Assembly (NCBI GenBank): GCA_950097015.1
Contig: CATNEN010000039.1
Location: forward strand, 3,422,001 to 3,486,000
DNA from: Macrostomum hystrix
Taxonomy: Eukaryota; Platyhelminthes; Macrostomidae
Length of the DNA stretch: 64,000 nt
Reading direction: 5' to 3'
Below, one piece after another: positions 36,535-49,400 of this stretch (positions within the stretch are counted from its first letter, which is position 1; each line of letters begins with the position of its first letter). The translations under genes were made by a program, and so were the position numbers. The notes under the pieces are model-generated. The model did no database searches and was not told the origin of the DNA. It saw only the letters and a program-made list of their open reading frames with translations.

Positions 36535-37240
36535 TAGCTTCTAAACCTATTCTAAACCCAGTGTTATCTATAGTTCCACAGCAAAGGAGTTCTAAACCCA
36601 GTGTTATCTATAGTTCCACAGCAAAGGAGATCTAAACCCAGTGTTATCTATAGTTCCACAGCAAAGGAGTTCTAAACCCAGTGTTATCTATAGTTCCACA
36701 GCAAAGGAGATCTAAACCCAGTGTTATCTATAGTTCCACAGCAAAGGAGTTCTAAACCCAGTGTTATCTATAGTTCCACAGCAAAGGAGTTCTAAACCCA
36801 GTGTTATCTATAGTTCCACAGCAAAGGAGATCTAAACCCAGTGTTATCTATAGTTCCACAGCAAAGGAGTTCTAAACCCAGTGTTATCTATAGTTCCACA
36901 GCAAAGGAGATCTAAACCCAGTGTTATCTATAGTTCCACAGCAAATGAGTTCTAAACCCAGTGTTATCTATAGTTCCACAGCAAAGGAGTTCTAAACCCA
37001 GTGTTATCTATAGTTCCACAGCAAAGGAGATCTAAACCTAGTGTTATCTATAGTTCCACAGCAAATGAGTTCTAAACCCAGTGTTATCTATAGTTCCACA
37101 GCAAAGGAGTTCTAAACCCAGTGTTATCTATAGTTCCACAGCAAAGGAGATCTAAACCTAGTACTATAGCTCTATAGTTCCACAGCAAAGGAGTTCTAAA
37201 CCTAGTATTTCTAGATCCATAGCAAGGAGTTCTAAAACTA
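36535..37240. repeat. Minisatellite, 40-bp unit, A/B alternation
   Basis: GTGTTATCTATAGTTCCACA core; successive copies differ as GGAGTTCT versus GGAGATCT in a near-regular order. Just 3' of the DDX18 stop codon. Confidence 0.95.
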
Positions 37241-37401
37241 GTATCTAACAGGAACAAATATTGGACAGCAAAGCGCCACAAATTTTCATGGAAAATAAAA
37301 AGGCTAGTTTAAAAATCTATTCCTCTCTGATTAAACGGGTCCCAGGCGTCTCAGGTGAGAAGGGGAGGGGATAAAAGAAGCGGAAGTCTCAGTCTTCAAC
37401 A

Positions 37402-40400
37402 TCAGCTGTGCAGCTTCCTGATGGTCTTCCGCTGGCCGGCCTTCTTCATTTTGATAGCGGCGCCGGGGCCACCGCCACCGTGAGCGCGCCGCCGAGCAGC
37501 CGCCTTGCCGCTGGCGCGCACGTCCAAATCGACCAACGGCGGCACCGCCAGGCCGAAGTTCTTTGCCGCCGCTTTCAAATCGAGGCGTTCAACAGCGAAG
37601 CACTTCTTCAGCGCGTGACTAGCGTAGGCCCGAACGAAGCCCTTGTAGGCCTCCTGGGCGCTGCGGCACAGGTAGTAGTTCTTCTCAACCAGCTTCTCCA
37701 GCTGGGCCTGAATGTCGCTCACCTTGGCCCAGCTGAATTCGTATTCGGTTACGCGAACCTTAGCGGCGCGCAGGTAAACTAGGAAAGGAAGCTCGTGATC
37801 GCGCAGCATTAGGAGGGCCCGGCCTGAGGCGCCTGCGCGGGCGGTGCGGCCCACTCTGTGGATGTACTCCTAGAAGAGATAATAATTGAGCAGTTCAAAA
37901 TTACGGAAGAGGTGAAAATTTATTTTGTGTAGAGGGCGGAGTGCGGATATTAGGTGTGTGGAGGGCGGATATTAGGTGTGTGGAGGGCGGATATTAGGTG
38001 TGTGGAGGGCGGATATTAGGTGTTAGGAGGGCGGATATTAGGTGTGTGGAGGGCGGATATTAGATGTGTGTAGGGCGGATATTAGGTGTTAGGAGGGCGG
38101 ATATTAGGTGTGTGGAGGGCGGATATTAGGTGTGAGGAGGGCGGATACACTAGGTGTGAGGAGGGCGGGTACACTGAGTGAGGGAGGGGCGGATTCTTCA
38201 TAAAAGCTCACCTTGGGGTCATCAGGCGGGTCGTACTGCACAATCCAGTCCACCCTGGGAATGTCGAGGCCTCTGGCGGCCACGTCGGTGCAGAGCAGGG
38301 TGGCGGACTCGGCAGAGCCGAACTGAAAGAATGTCTGTGTGCGCTTGGCCTGCTTCTGCTTGCCGTGGATGGCCATGACCGGCAGGTCGATGTAGTTGAG
38401 AAGCTCGTAGTAGAATTTCACTTCCAGGCAGGACGACATGAAGACCATGACTTTGCGCTTGCGGTTCTTCTTCAGGAAGGTGTACAGGACAGAGAAGCGA
38501 CGCTCAGGCGGACAGACAACGTACCTGAAATTTGAAACAGGCCATGAATGAGGTCAGGGTGTTTTCAGAGCCTTTCAGCAGACACTTCCCTGAATCGGTC
38601 AAAATCGACCGATAATCTGACATTCCAGGAGCAAAAGTCCTTCGACTGAAACTCTGACATTTTTCGGCATAAAAATGGGATTCTTCCTTCAAAGTCTGAC
38701 ATTCCTCGACCAAAAACTGACTATCTTGGACCGAAGTCTGACTTCAATCCTAATTATTCTATTATAATTTTTTTATTTAGCAAGCTGATCATACTAACCT
38801 ATTAGTGCAGAAAACATTACATTTGCTATACTATTTTACCTGGCATATAAGGGAGGAACTGTCACTCTGCACCTGTCGATCATAAATGACACACCCTGTT
38901 AAAGAAAGCATTGCAGCTAATAGACAGCAGAAAATACAAAGAGAAAATGCGCACAGCAATATTCTTTGTTGTCAGTAAAAAAGCAAAAACCACTGAAACG
39001 AGCTCAGCAATGTCACATAGTTCAGGCAATCACTGAGAGCCTTTAAATCGAAATTATAGTTAAGACAAAAGAATTCAAGAGGCCTATTGTCACGACTTTC
39101 ATTTTTTGCTATTTTTAGCTAGCTTTATTTTTTTAAGGACCAGAGTATAGTTAATTTTTTAAGTGAAGCCAGACTCAAACTCATGGAGCAGGCCATTGTT
39201 GATGCTTTCCTGAATTTTAGACATAGTGCGCGCTTCAATTGGCTTGGCGTTGGCTGTAATGATAATAGCTCTGAAAAACATTCTAAATCATTCGCGAATT
39301 CCTATCTGAACAATGCTAACTTAAATCTTTAAGTGCCATTAAATAATTGAACTGGAAATCTAATACACAAATGGTGGGACTAGGCAGACAGACAAAATAG
39401 AAAACAAAAAACAACAGAGAGAGAAATAGATAGACGGCTAGAACAGGCAGAACGACACGCCGAACTTAAATACAGAGACTTAGAACTCAAAGTCAGACAC
39501 TCGAAAACAGACACTGAGAACACAACTGTAGTGTGCGTACGCACGTGAGCCAGGCCCAGGTGTACACCTGGGTCGTTTGATTGGTTGCGGAGCGGGGTGG
39601 GTGTCGCCACCCCAGTTCTAGCAAATAATATATGGACGCGCGCTCAGCGTGGCAGTAAAGATTGAGAGTTTTGTCTGCTCACTAAAAATAGCCTCGGCCT
39701 TAGTTATTACAATGGCATCGCAAGCACCGAACCCCTAGTGCACCATGACTGAGCAAATTTCTCTCGCGCCTCCCGGCCAGTTTGTTATCGATAGCGATTG
39801 CCACTCAACTGCACAGCGCTGGACTGCATGGGCTCGCCGGTTCGCCACATACATTAACGCAGCTGGGATCCATGACGCAAAGCGAGGGCAGCACCTGCTG
39901 TTGTACGCCGCGGGAGAGGAGCTGCAGACCATCGTCGAAGAGAATGAAATTGACGCTGGGGAAGACTACAGCAGCCTCGCAAAGAATATCCAGGAATTCT
40001 GGGACGGCAAGAACAGCATCGTGTTCCTCCGCTTCAAGTTCGAGACCTGCAGACAACAGCAAGGCGAGACAATCGACCAGTGGTACCAGCGCCTGCGCAA
40101 GGCGGCGGAGCCGTGCGAGTTTGGAGCGATCAAGGACTCGCTGATCCGAGACAAAATCGTCGCCTACTGTGACTCCGAGAGGCTGAGGAGAGACTTCCTA
40201 CAGAGCAAAGACATCACCCTGACAGATGTGCTGAGGAAGGCGAGAGCCAAAGAAGCGGCGGAGCAGCAGGCCAGCGCGATGGAGAACGGCAGGCCAGGTG
40301 AGCCGCAGCAGCAACTCGCAGCCATCCGGAGAGCCGAGCAGCCACCAGGGCCGCAGGTGCGCTGCAATCGGTGCGGCAGGCCAGGGCACTCCACGTGCGC

Positions 40401-43400
40401 CGCGGCGCAAGGCAAGAGCTGCAGAAAGTGCGGAAAGCCAGGCCACTTCGCCCGAGCTTGCAGGTCCAGGCAGGAGGCGCCCCAAAGCAATTCGAATGCT
40501 GTCGCGATGCTGCAAGGTGAGACCAGCTACGAGAGGGTGGACGACCCGGACACCGGCATATTCAAGGTCGACCAGGAGGAGCAATCCGCCCACACAGTAG
40601 CTGAGATCAACGGCACCAGACTGTCAGTGCTGATCGACAGCGGGGCGGCTCGCAATGTGATCAACCGCGCAACGTTTGAGAGCCTTAAACAGCGGCCGCG
40701 TCTGCAAGCAGCCTCTGACAGGTTGTTCGCGTACGGCTCGGACCGGCCGATGCAACTCATCGGCAAGGCGGCGATGTCCATCCGCTTATTCGGCCGACGG
40801 GCGGTCGCCACATTTCACGCCACTGGTCGAAGGCAGAGGCATCACCATCATCGGCAGGCAGACGGCCACTCAAATGGAAATCCTGCGGATCGGACCACCA
40901 CCGACGGTCGATCATCAGGTGCTGCAGGTCGCGGAAGCGGAGGCGGCTGTCGACAGCCTCCTCGGCAACACGAGATCCAGTGGAATGCCCCAAGATGCCC
41001 TTGGCAGGATACTGCGCAAGTACTCCAGCGTGCTCAGCGGCATCGGCTGCTTCACCGGGCCGCCAGTCAGCATCCACCTGACCGACAACGCCCGACCGGT
41101 TTGTCACGCACCGTCTAAGGTACCGATTCACCTGGCCGAGGCAGTGGACAAGGAGCTGCAGCTACTGGAGCAGCTCGGAATCATCGAGCCCGTCGACGGA
41201 CCAGTTCCGTGGGTCGCGCGGATGGTCGTTGTGCCCAAGAAGGAGCCAGGCGAAGTGCGGATCACACAGGACCTCCGCGATGTCAATCGCTATGTCATCC
41301 GCGAGCGTCACCAGATTCCGACTTTTGAAGAGGTGACGGGAGACATGGCCGGCAGCACCGTCTTCTCGGAACTGGACATCGCGAAGGCGTTCTACCAGGT
41401 GCCTGTAGCAGAAGAATGCCGCAATCTGCTGACATTCTCGACACCCCGAGGACTTCGTCGTCTCACTCGGCTGTGCATGGGCCTGTCCACCTCACAGGAG
41501 ATCCTACAGAGCGTGATGTGCAGAGTGCTGGCAGGCCTGCCCAACGTAAAATGGATCCACGACGACGTGGTCGTGTTCGGCCGCACGATGGCGGAGCACA
41601 ACAGCAGCCTCGAGGCCTGCCTGGCCCGCCTGGCGCAACACGGCATCACGCTAAATGCTCGAAAATGCAGGTTGGCACGCAGCAGCATTGAGTTTATGGG
41701 AATGCGACTGACGGCCGAAGGAGTCCAAGCCACAGAAAGCAAGGTCGCCGCCGTTCAAGAATTCAAGGAGCCAGAGACGATAAGCCAACTTCGATCGTTC
41801 TTGGGCCTCGTGAATTATCTCGCAGTATTCACGCCACAGCTGGCCAAGGTGGCGGAGCCGCTGCGACGCCTGACCCGGAAGAACACCGACTGGCAGTGGG
41901 GCGCCGACCAGGCCAGCGCCTTTGCGCAGCTAAAGCGCAGCATTGCGGAGCCAACAACGCTGGCATTCTACGACAAGCGGCTACGGACACAGCTGATTGT
42001 GGACGCGGGACCAACCGGACTCGGCGCAATCCTGGCGCAAGTACAGCACGACGGCAGTTCGCGGCCAGTCGCATACGCGAGCCGGACCCTCTCCGACGTA
42101 GAGCGGCGATATTCGCAGACCGAAAAAGAGGCGCTCGCCGTGAAGTTCGGCTGCCTGAAGTTTGAGTACTACTTGTATGGATCGCCCGAATTCACGGTGA
42201 TCTCCGACCACAAGCCGCTGACAGCCATGTATGCGCCAGGGTCACGGCCGCCTCCACGAGTCGAGCGTATGGCGCTGCGTATCCAGCACCTGGTATTCAA
42301 GGTCGAATACCAGCCAGGAGCGTCCAATGCTGCAGACATACTCAGCAGGCAGCCTCTAAACGCTGAAGGAAGTAGGACCAGCGAGCAGCTGAGAGAGGCC
42401 TACATAAACGAGGTAGCGCAGGCGGCTGTCCCGAAGGCGCTCACGCTCGAAGACATCCGCAAAAGCTCAGCCAGCGACCCAGTTATCCGGGCAGCGATAG
42501 CAGCGATGCAAGGCGGCCAATGGGACCGCTCTAGCGCTGAGATGCGGTCACTCCACGCGCTGCGAGAGGAGCTGTCGGCGGTAGACGGAGTTCTTCTTCG
42601 GAATCAGCGGATTGTCGTGCCAGCAGCTCTACGGCAGCAGATGCTCGAGCTGGCGCACCAAGGACACCAGTGCTCGCAGAAGACGACCGCAAGGCTCAGC
42701 AGCAAGGTCTGGTGGCCGAGAATGGCAACACAAGCGGAGGAGTTCGTCAGTCGGTGCCGCAGCTGTGCCATCACGTCTCACACGCCAGCCGTCCGGGCTA
42801 CGCCTCTACAGCCGACGCCTATCCCTAAGGGCGCCTGGTTGTCGATTGGGGCTGACTTTGTAGGCCCGATCAACAACAACATGCTGCTGGTGTGCGTGGA
42901 CAGATACTCGAGATTCCCAGAGGTGCAGCTCATGCAGACAACGACGGCCGAGGCACTGGTCCCGCGCCTGCGAGAAATGTTCGCGCGATTTGGCATCCCG
43001 CAGGAGCTCGTAACTGACAACGGGCCGCCATTTTCATCCAAGGAGTTTGGCCGTTTCCTAGAAAGCTACGGCATCAAGCACCGCCTCATCACGCCTTACT
43101 ACCCAGCCGCCAACGGCATGACAGAGCGGCTGAACCGCTCAATCAACAAGGTCGTGCGGGCGGCAATCGAGGAGCGGCGCGACTGGAGGGCTGCTCTGGA
43201 CGAGTGGCTGCTGGCCTACAGGAACACGCCGCACACAGCCACGGGCCGCGCGCCAGCCGAGCTGCTGATGGGCCGGCGACCAAATGATGTCATCCCCGCC
43301 GCCCGGCCATCCCAGCGCGTCCGCATCAACGAGCAGCGGCTGCGAGAGATGGATGCGAGCGCCAAGGCCGCGATGAAGCAGCGAGCGGACGCCAGGAGGC

Positions 43401-46400
43401 GGCCACGGCGGCACGAAATCCAGGTCGGCGATTCGGTGCTGCGACGGCGAGTCGGTGCCAGCAAGACGCAAACGCCATTCGAGAGCGGCGCCTGGACAGT
43501 CCAGCGGGTGGCCGGCAACTCGCTGATGCTGCGTCGTGACGGCGCGGCCTGCTGGCGGCATTGCACGGCGGTCAAGGTCGTCACCCCAGAATCAGACGAC
43601 GCTGGTGCCAGGCCGCAGGCTGCCGCGCCAGAAACTCCAGGCGAGGCGGCGCGGAACCCGGCCGAATCCCCGGTGGCGCTGCGCCCGCACCCCCGCGCTG
43701 CACGGGGTGGCGTGAAGATCTACAAGGACTAAACCAAGGACTGAAAACGAACTGACTTTTCCACTGACATTAACAATCACATGCACGCTTTTCTTTGCAA
43801 GTCCGATGCGACTATCAATTCGAGTGTTTTATTTCCTCCAATAGCTGCATATTTTTTTTCGGTCGAGTTCTTTTTCGTTCTTTTCGACATCTTGCTTCTC
43901 GAATTCGTTCTTTTTTTGTCTCCCCACAGTTTCTGTTCGAAGGGGGAGAGATGTAGTGTGCGTACGCACGTGAGCCAGGCCCAGGTGTACACCTGGGTCG
44001 TTTGATTGGTTGCGGAGCGGGGTGGGTGTCGCCACCCCAGTTCTAGCAAATAATATATGGACGCGCGCTCAGCGTGGCAGTAAAGATTGAGAGTTTTGTC
44101 TGCTCACTAAAAATAGCCTCGGCCTTAGTTATTACAACAACGATAGGGCACTCAAAACACAAAGACAGACACTGAGAACAAAGACAGACACCGAGAACAA
44201 AAACAGACACTGATAACACAAAGACAGACACTGAGAACACAAAGACAGACACTGAGAACACAAAGACAGACACCGAGAACACAAAGACAGACACTGAGAA
44301 CACAAAAGAAAAATACTCAGAACACAAAGACAGACACTGAGAACAAAGACAAACACTGATAACACAAAGACAGACACTGAGAACACAAAGACAGACACTC
44401 GGAACAGACAGGTGATGGGGGCGCTTACCCTTGCTCTAGACTGTCAACGGTAGCGGCCAACTCTTGGTCGTCGACGCCAACCCGGAGGCACTCGGTGCGC
44501 AGAGCCTCCTTGGCCAGCGACTTGGTGCGGTCATTCAGCGTAGCCGTGAACAGCATCGACTGTCGCTTCTTCGGCAGCAGTCGGAGAATCTGCTTCATCT
44601 CTTCCTCGAAGCCGACATCCAAAATGCGGTCGGCCTCGTCGAGAACCAGGCAGGCCAGGTTCTTGTAGAGAAAGTTCTCCGTGTTCTGCAGGTGGTCCAG
44701 CAGGCGACCCGGCGTGGCCACCAGGATGGTGCAGCCTTTGGCCAGGTTGCGAGCCTCCTCGGAGCGGTTGGTGCCGCCCATGACAACACCGATGCGGAAG
44801 TTGTGATGCTTCACCAGCTCCTGCGGGGAAATTTTGGGCAAGATGTACAGCTATAAGCACAACCACAGCAATTACTTATTTTCCCATTCAATTTGACAAT
44901 TTAGCCTGCAGAAATTTGATTCAAAAAGTGATTATTCAATTTAGACACTTCCTCGTTGTAGTGCACTGTGTTGCCCTCTCCCTCCCACGCTGGCATAGCG
45001 TCACGGTCAACGTGCACTGCTCTTGGCATGTAGGTGTTACGTAATGACTGGGCTGCACGTCGGCAGCCACTATGTGGCTGCGACTATATAACAACTCAAA
45101 TATACGGCCCAAGAGGCCAAGAGACTGCGAGAGCACGGCATCACCCTCAACGGCAGCAAATGCCGCTGGGGGATCGGCAAGGCCAAGTTCATGGCGATGA
45201 CGCTGTCCAAGTTTGGGATCCAGCCATCTCAAGAGAAGATCGCCGAGCTGCAAGCCTTCAAAGAACCACAGTCCGTCAAGGAGGTCCGGTCGTTCCTCGG
45301 CCTGGCCAACCACCTGGAGAAGTTCATGCCGCAGCTAGCGGACAAGGCGGAGCCGCTCAGGCGTCTGACACGGAAGGGCCAGGAGTTCGTCTGGGACAGC
45401 GAGCAGCAGCAGGCCTTCCAGAACGTCAAGGACGGCATCTCGGAGAGCGGCACCCTGGCCTTCTTCGACAAGCAGCTGCCAACAGAGATAGTGGTCGATG
45501 CATCGCCCGTTGGCGTCGGCGCCATCCTGCACCTCGGTGGGCAGACCCGGCCGGTGGCCTACGCGAGCCGCACCCTCAGCGAGGTCGAGCGGCGCTACAG
45601 CCAGATCCAGCGCTGTAGCAAATATCAGCACTATCGAGCGCTGTAGCATCCTGGGCGTCAAGTTCGGCTGCCTAAAGTTCGCGTTCTACCTGGAGGGCTG
45701 TCCTCATTTCGACGTCTACACCGACCACAAGCCGCTGCTGGGCATCTACAGGCCAGACTCCCGGCCGCCGCCGCGACTCGAGCGCATCATGCTACAGACG
45801 CAGCACTTCTCGTTCACGCTGCACTACCGCAAGGGCGAGGACAATCCGGCCGATCCCCTGAGCCGCAACCCGCTGCCGGAGACGTCGCCGGGCAGGGACG
45901 TGGCCGCGGAGACCAGGCTGCTCAACGCCGTGGTCCGGGCCGCGACACCGAAGGGCCTGACGATGGACAGGATTCGCGCTGCAACCAAGAGGGACCCCGC
46001 TCTGACGGTCGTCATGCAAGCCCTAGCGACTGGCCACTGGCGCTGCGGCGCCGCGGCCCCGGCGCACAGCTTCCGGTCCCTGAAGGATGAGCTCAGCGTC
46101 CACGACGACGTCTTGCTCCGGGGCAGCAAGATCGTGATCCCGGCGGAGCCGCAGCAGCTGACCATCGCACTGGCGCACCAGGGTCACCTCGGCCAGAAGA
46201 AAACGTGCGACCGGCTGCAGCGGAAGGTCTGGTGGCCCGGCATGACACAGCAGGTCGAGGCCGTTGTCTCCCACTGCCGCCCGTGCCAGGCGGCTCGACC
46301 GGACGGCGCCGTCAAGCAGCCGCCGATGCAGCCGACACCGCTGCCCTCGGGGCCGTGGCAATCGCTGAGCGTGGACGTCTGCGGACCGTTCCCGACTGGC

Positions 46401-49400
46401 GAGAACGTGGTGGTCCTGGTGGACTACTTCAGCCGGTACCCGGACACATACGTGGTGCGCAGCCTCACGAGCACCAGCATCATCACCTGCGCCATGGCCT
46501 CGTTCAGCCGCTTCGGCGTGCCACAGCAGATCACCACGGACAACGCGACCTACTTCACGAGCGAGGAGTTCAAGGAGTTCCTCGACGGCCTCGGAGTCCA
46601 GCACCGCAGGGTCACCCCACTCTACCCGGCAGCGAACGGCGAGGTCGAGCGATTCAACCGCAGCCTCAACAAGTGTGTCAACGCCGCGGCAGCGGAGGGC
46701 AAGGACTGGCGCCGGGCCATCCATGAGTGGCTGCTCGGCTACCGCAACTCGGTGCACCGCGGCACGGGCCGTTCGCCCAACGACCTCATGTTCAACAGGG
46801 CCGTCGGCGACCTTCTGCCTGCCGGCCCCGCGGAGCAGCTGGGCGACGCCGGACGGCAGCTGCAGCGACATGACCGCAGCTACAAGCAGGCGATGCGCCG
46901 CGCGGCCGACACGCGACGAGCGGCAGCGCCACACGGCATTTCGGCGGGCGCCCGCGTGCTGCTCAGGAACCGCGGCAAGGCCAAACTGCGGTGCCCGTTC
47001 GACCCGCGCCCCTGGCTCGTCAAAGCGGTCCACGGCGATGCTTTGACGCTGGAGAGAGGCGAGGCCGTGCTGCGGCGGCACGTGACTGAGACCAAGCCGC
47101 TGCGCGAGTGCCCCTGGGAGCCGGACGAACCGCTGGACGGCGGCCCGCTGATCCGCAGCCCGCCACAGACGGCGGCGCCACGGACGTGGCCATAGCGCAG
47201 AGGCCCCACCCCAGGCAGGCTAAGAGGCACATCTGCTATAAGGAGTGACTGTAGTGACAGGGTCTGACAGGCATCTTTCCATGGAACTATTTTCGGTTTA
47301 TTTTGCGTTCCGATTTTTCAAGACCCACTAAATGCGCCGCGCGTTTGAACTTTTTTTTACTCTGAGGGGGAGAGATGTAGTGCACTGTGTTGCCCTCTCC
47401 CTCCCACGCTGGCATAGCGTCACGGTCAACGTGCACTGCTCTTGGCATGTAGGTGTTACGTAATGACTGGGCTGCACGTCGGCAGCCACTATGTGGCTGC
47501 GACTATATAACAACTCAAATATACGGCCCAAGAGGCCACGTTCCTTACTAACTCAACGGCACTACACTCGTCTTGCGGTTTTTGTCTATGGCAAAATTTT
47601 CAGTTCTGACGCAAAACTCAAATTAAAATTAGACAGCCACTATTCATTTTAGACAAGCTTAACTTTAAACATCTCTGTTTATATGTAGGTTTGGAGTTTG
47701 GACACTCAATATTTACCATAGACAGCGTGCAATAATGCTCCAGTCACCATTATCTGCACGCTGACGATTGGATAATTGTATTTATTGCAAGCTGTCTATG
47801 GTAAATCCTGGCATTGTTTTGTCTCAGCTAGTGTCCAAACCATTCGTCAATGGAAAATGAATGGTGGCTGTCTAATTGGAATGTGAGTTTTGGCTGAGAA
47901 ACCCGAAGCTAAAAACCTCACAGAAACAGGCGCATGACGATTAAGCATCAATAATTCGATAACAAATCTGATAGCCATTTGTTGCCGTGCAAAAAGTCGA
48001 AGCCTATTTCTAGGCCTAGACGCTTGAGCATACGATATAAGAGCTCTCTTCCTCAAAAATATGCGAAGCCTATTTTTCAGGAAGCGAAAATGATAGACAT
48101 CAGGGTTCAGAGTTGATGCAAAAAAGCATCGCAAAAATTCAAGCCCCACTTGAAATCTCAAATAAAAGACGAATTGCGCACTTATTCGCCACCGCACATA
48201 TTTCTGAATCTTCTTAATGACTCTCCAGGAAGATACTGGAGACACAGAAGGGTTCAGACTTGCTTCTCTCCTAAACAACAACTAAACTTTGTCTGAACAA
48301 TAAAAATATAAAACGAGACCGAACGAAATCAATGTGCCTTAGAGCTTGACCTTCAAAAAGGGCGGGGACAGGCCACAAAAAATTTGGCTGTTTCGGCCAC
48401 ATTTTGGCGCGAAGCAGCGAAATTTGGGCTCAATCTTGACAGTGAAAAAAGCTGCCGAAAAAGCAGCTGATGAATTTTGAAGTTCAAAATTCGCTGTTTT
48501 CTTATTGACGTTTCTTGCTATGGAAGCAACCTTAATTCGCCACCATCATCAACATCACCAGCACCCGCAAAATCGCCACCATCATCATTACCATCGTCAT
48601 CAAGATCATCGCCGCCATTCACAACAACATCGCCGCCACCATCATTATCATCGCCATCGACTCTGACTGACTATTCATTGAGAATAAATTTATCCGTAAA
48701 AAGCTGCCTTCTTTTAGGCGGGAGATAGCGCAACTATTGCTACAAGCTTGAAAGAGACAGAGAATGCGGAGTGGCAGAGAAGGCTATGGCGGGAGGGTGC
48801 AAATGTACATCTGTAGTGGCAGAGGGTAGGCTGGAGAAGGCTAGGCCGGAGGGTGTGAATGTACATCTGTAGTGGCAGAGGGTAGGCTGGAGAAGGCTAG
48901 GCCGGAGGGTGTGAATGTACATCTGTAGTGGCAGAGGGTAGGCTGGAAAAGGCTAGGCCGGAGGGTGTGAATGTACATCTGTAGTGGCAGAGGGTAGGCT
49001 GGAGAAGGCTAGGCCGGAGGGTGCGAATGTACATCTGTAGTGGCAGAGGGTAGGCTGGAGAAGGCTAGGCCGGAGGGTGCGAGTGTACATCTGTAGTGGC
49101 AGAGGGTAGGCTGGAGAAGGCTAGGCCGGAGGGTGCGAATGTACATCTGAAGCGATTAGTTCTTTGAATTGAGGCAATTGCAGTGCAACGAATCGGTTAC
49201 AGAACAGCGGCAGGGGGAGTTAAGACGTTGCGAGTGGTCACTGGTTAGCTTATTTTAGTTTGCGCACGGAAGCGTAACAGGCAATTATTAAAAAAGCAGA
49301 AGACAGGCGCATTAAGCTGTGAGCATGCTAGACAAAGGCCCCTGCAACTTTTAAAGGGAGGCCGGTCCCGCAACAGTGCACCGAGATGTAAGGCGCTACT

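Larger units (their letters stand above)
39527..44136 (+). mobile_element. Near-complete Ty3/gypsy LTR retrotransposon in a DDX18 intron
   Basis: The LTRs at 39527-39711 and 43952-44136 are 185 bp each and identical as far as I can read, starting TGTAGTG and ending TTATTACA. The host 5-bp duplication ACAAC is present at 39522-39526 and 44137-44141. A primer-binding-type TGGCATCGC begins one base after the 5' LTR, and a polypurine run (AGGGGGAGAGA) abuts the 3' LTR. The interior encodes Gag-protease and RT-RNase H-integrase. The element lies antisense to DDX18 and landed inside a 21-bp tandem array that continues on its right. Identical LTRs imply a recent insertion. Confidence 0.96.
44957..47566 (+). 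mobile_element. Internally deleted Ty3/gypsy element, second copy in DDX18
   Basis: The 3' LTR is 47376-47566 (191 bp, TGTAGTG...CACTACA). The 5' LTR remnant is 44957-45119 and matches the first 163 bp of the 3' LTR without differences. Target duplication CTCGT is at 44952-44956 and 47567-47571. The 5' LTR is fused directly to the RT coding region, so the last 28 bp of the LTR, the primer-binding site, gag, protease and the RT N-terminus are missing. The join falls at GAGGCCA, which occurs in the LTR at the same place. The purine tract GAGGGGGAGAGA precedes the 3' LTR. Related to, but clearly diverged from, the element at 39527. Confidence 0.94.

Noticed and set aside
48440..48480. Hammerhead ribozyme core (CTGATGA near 48463)
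   Set aside because: The required conserved GAAA and paired stems are not in place; other CTGATGA occurrences also fail.
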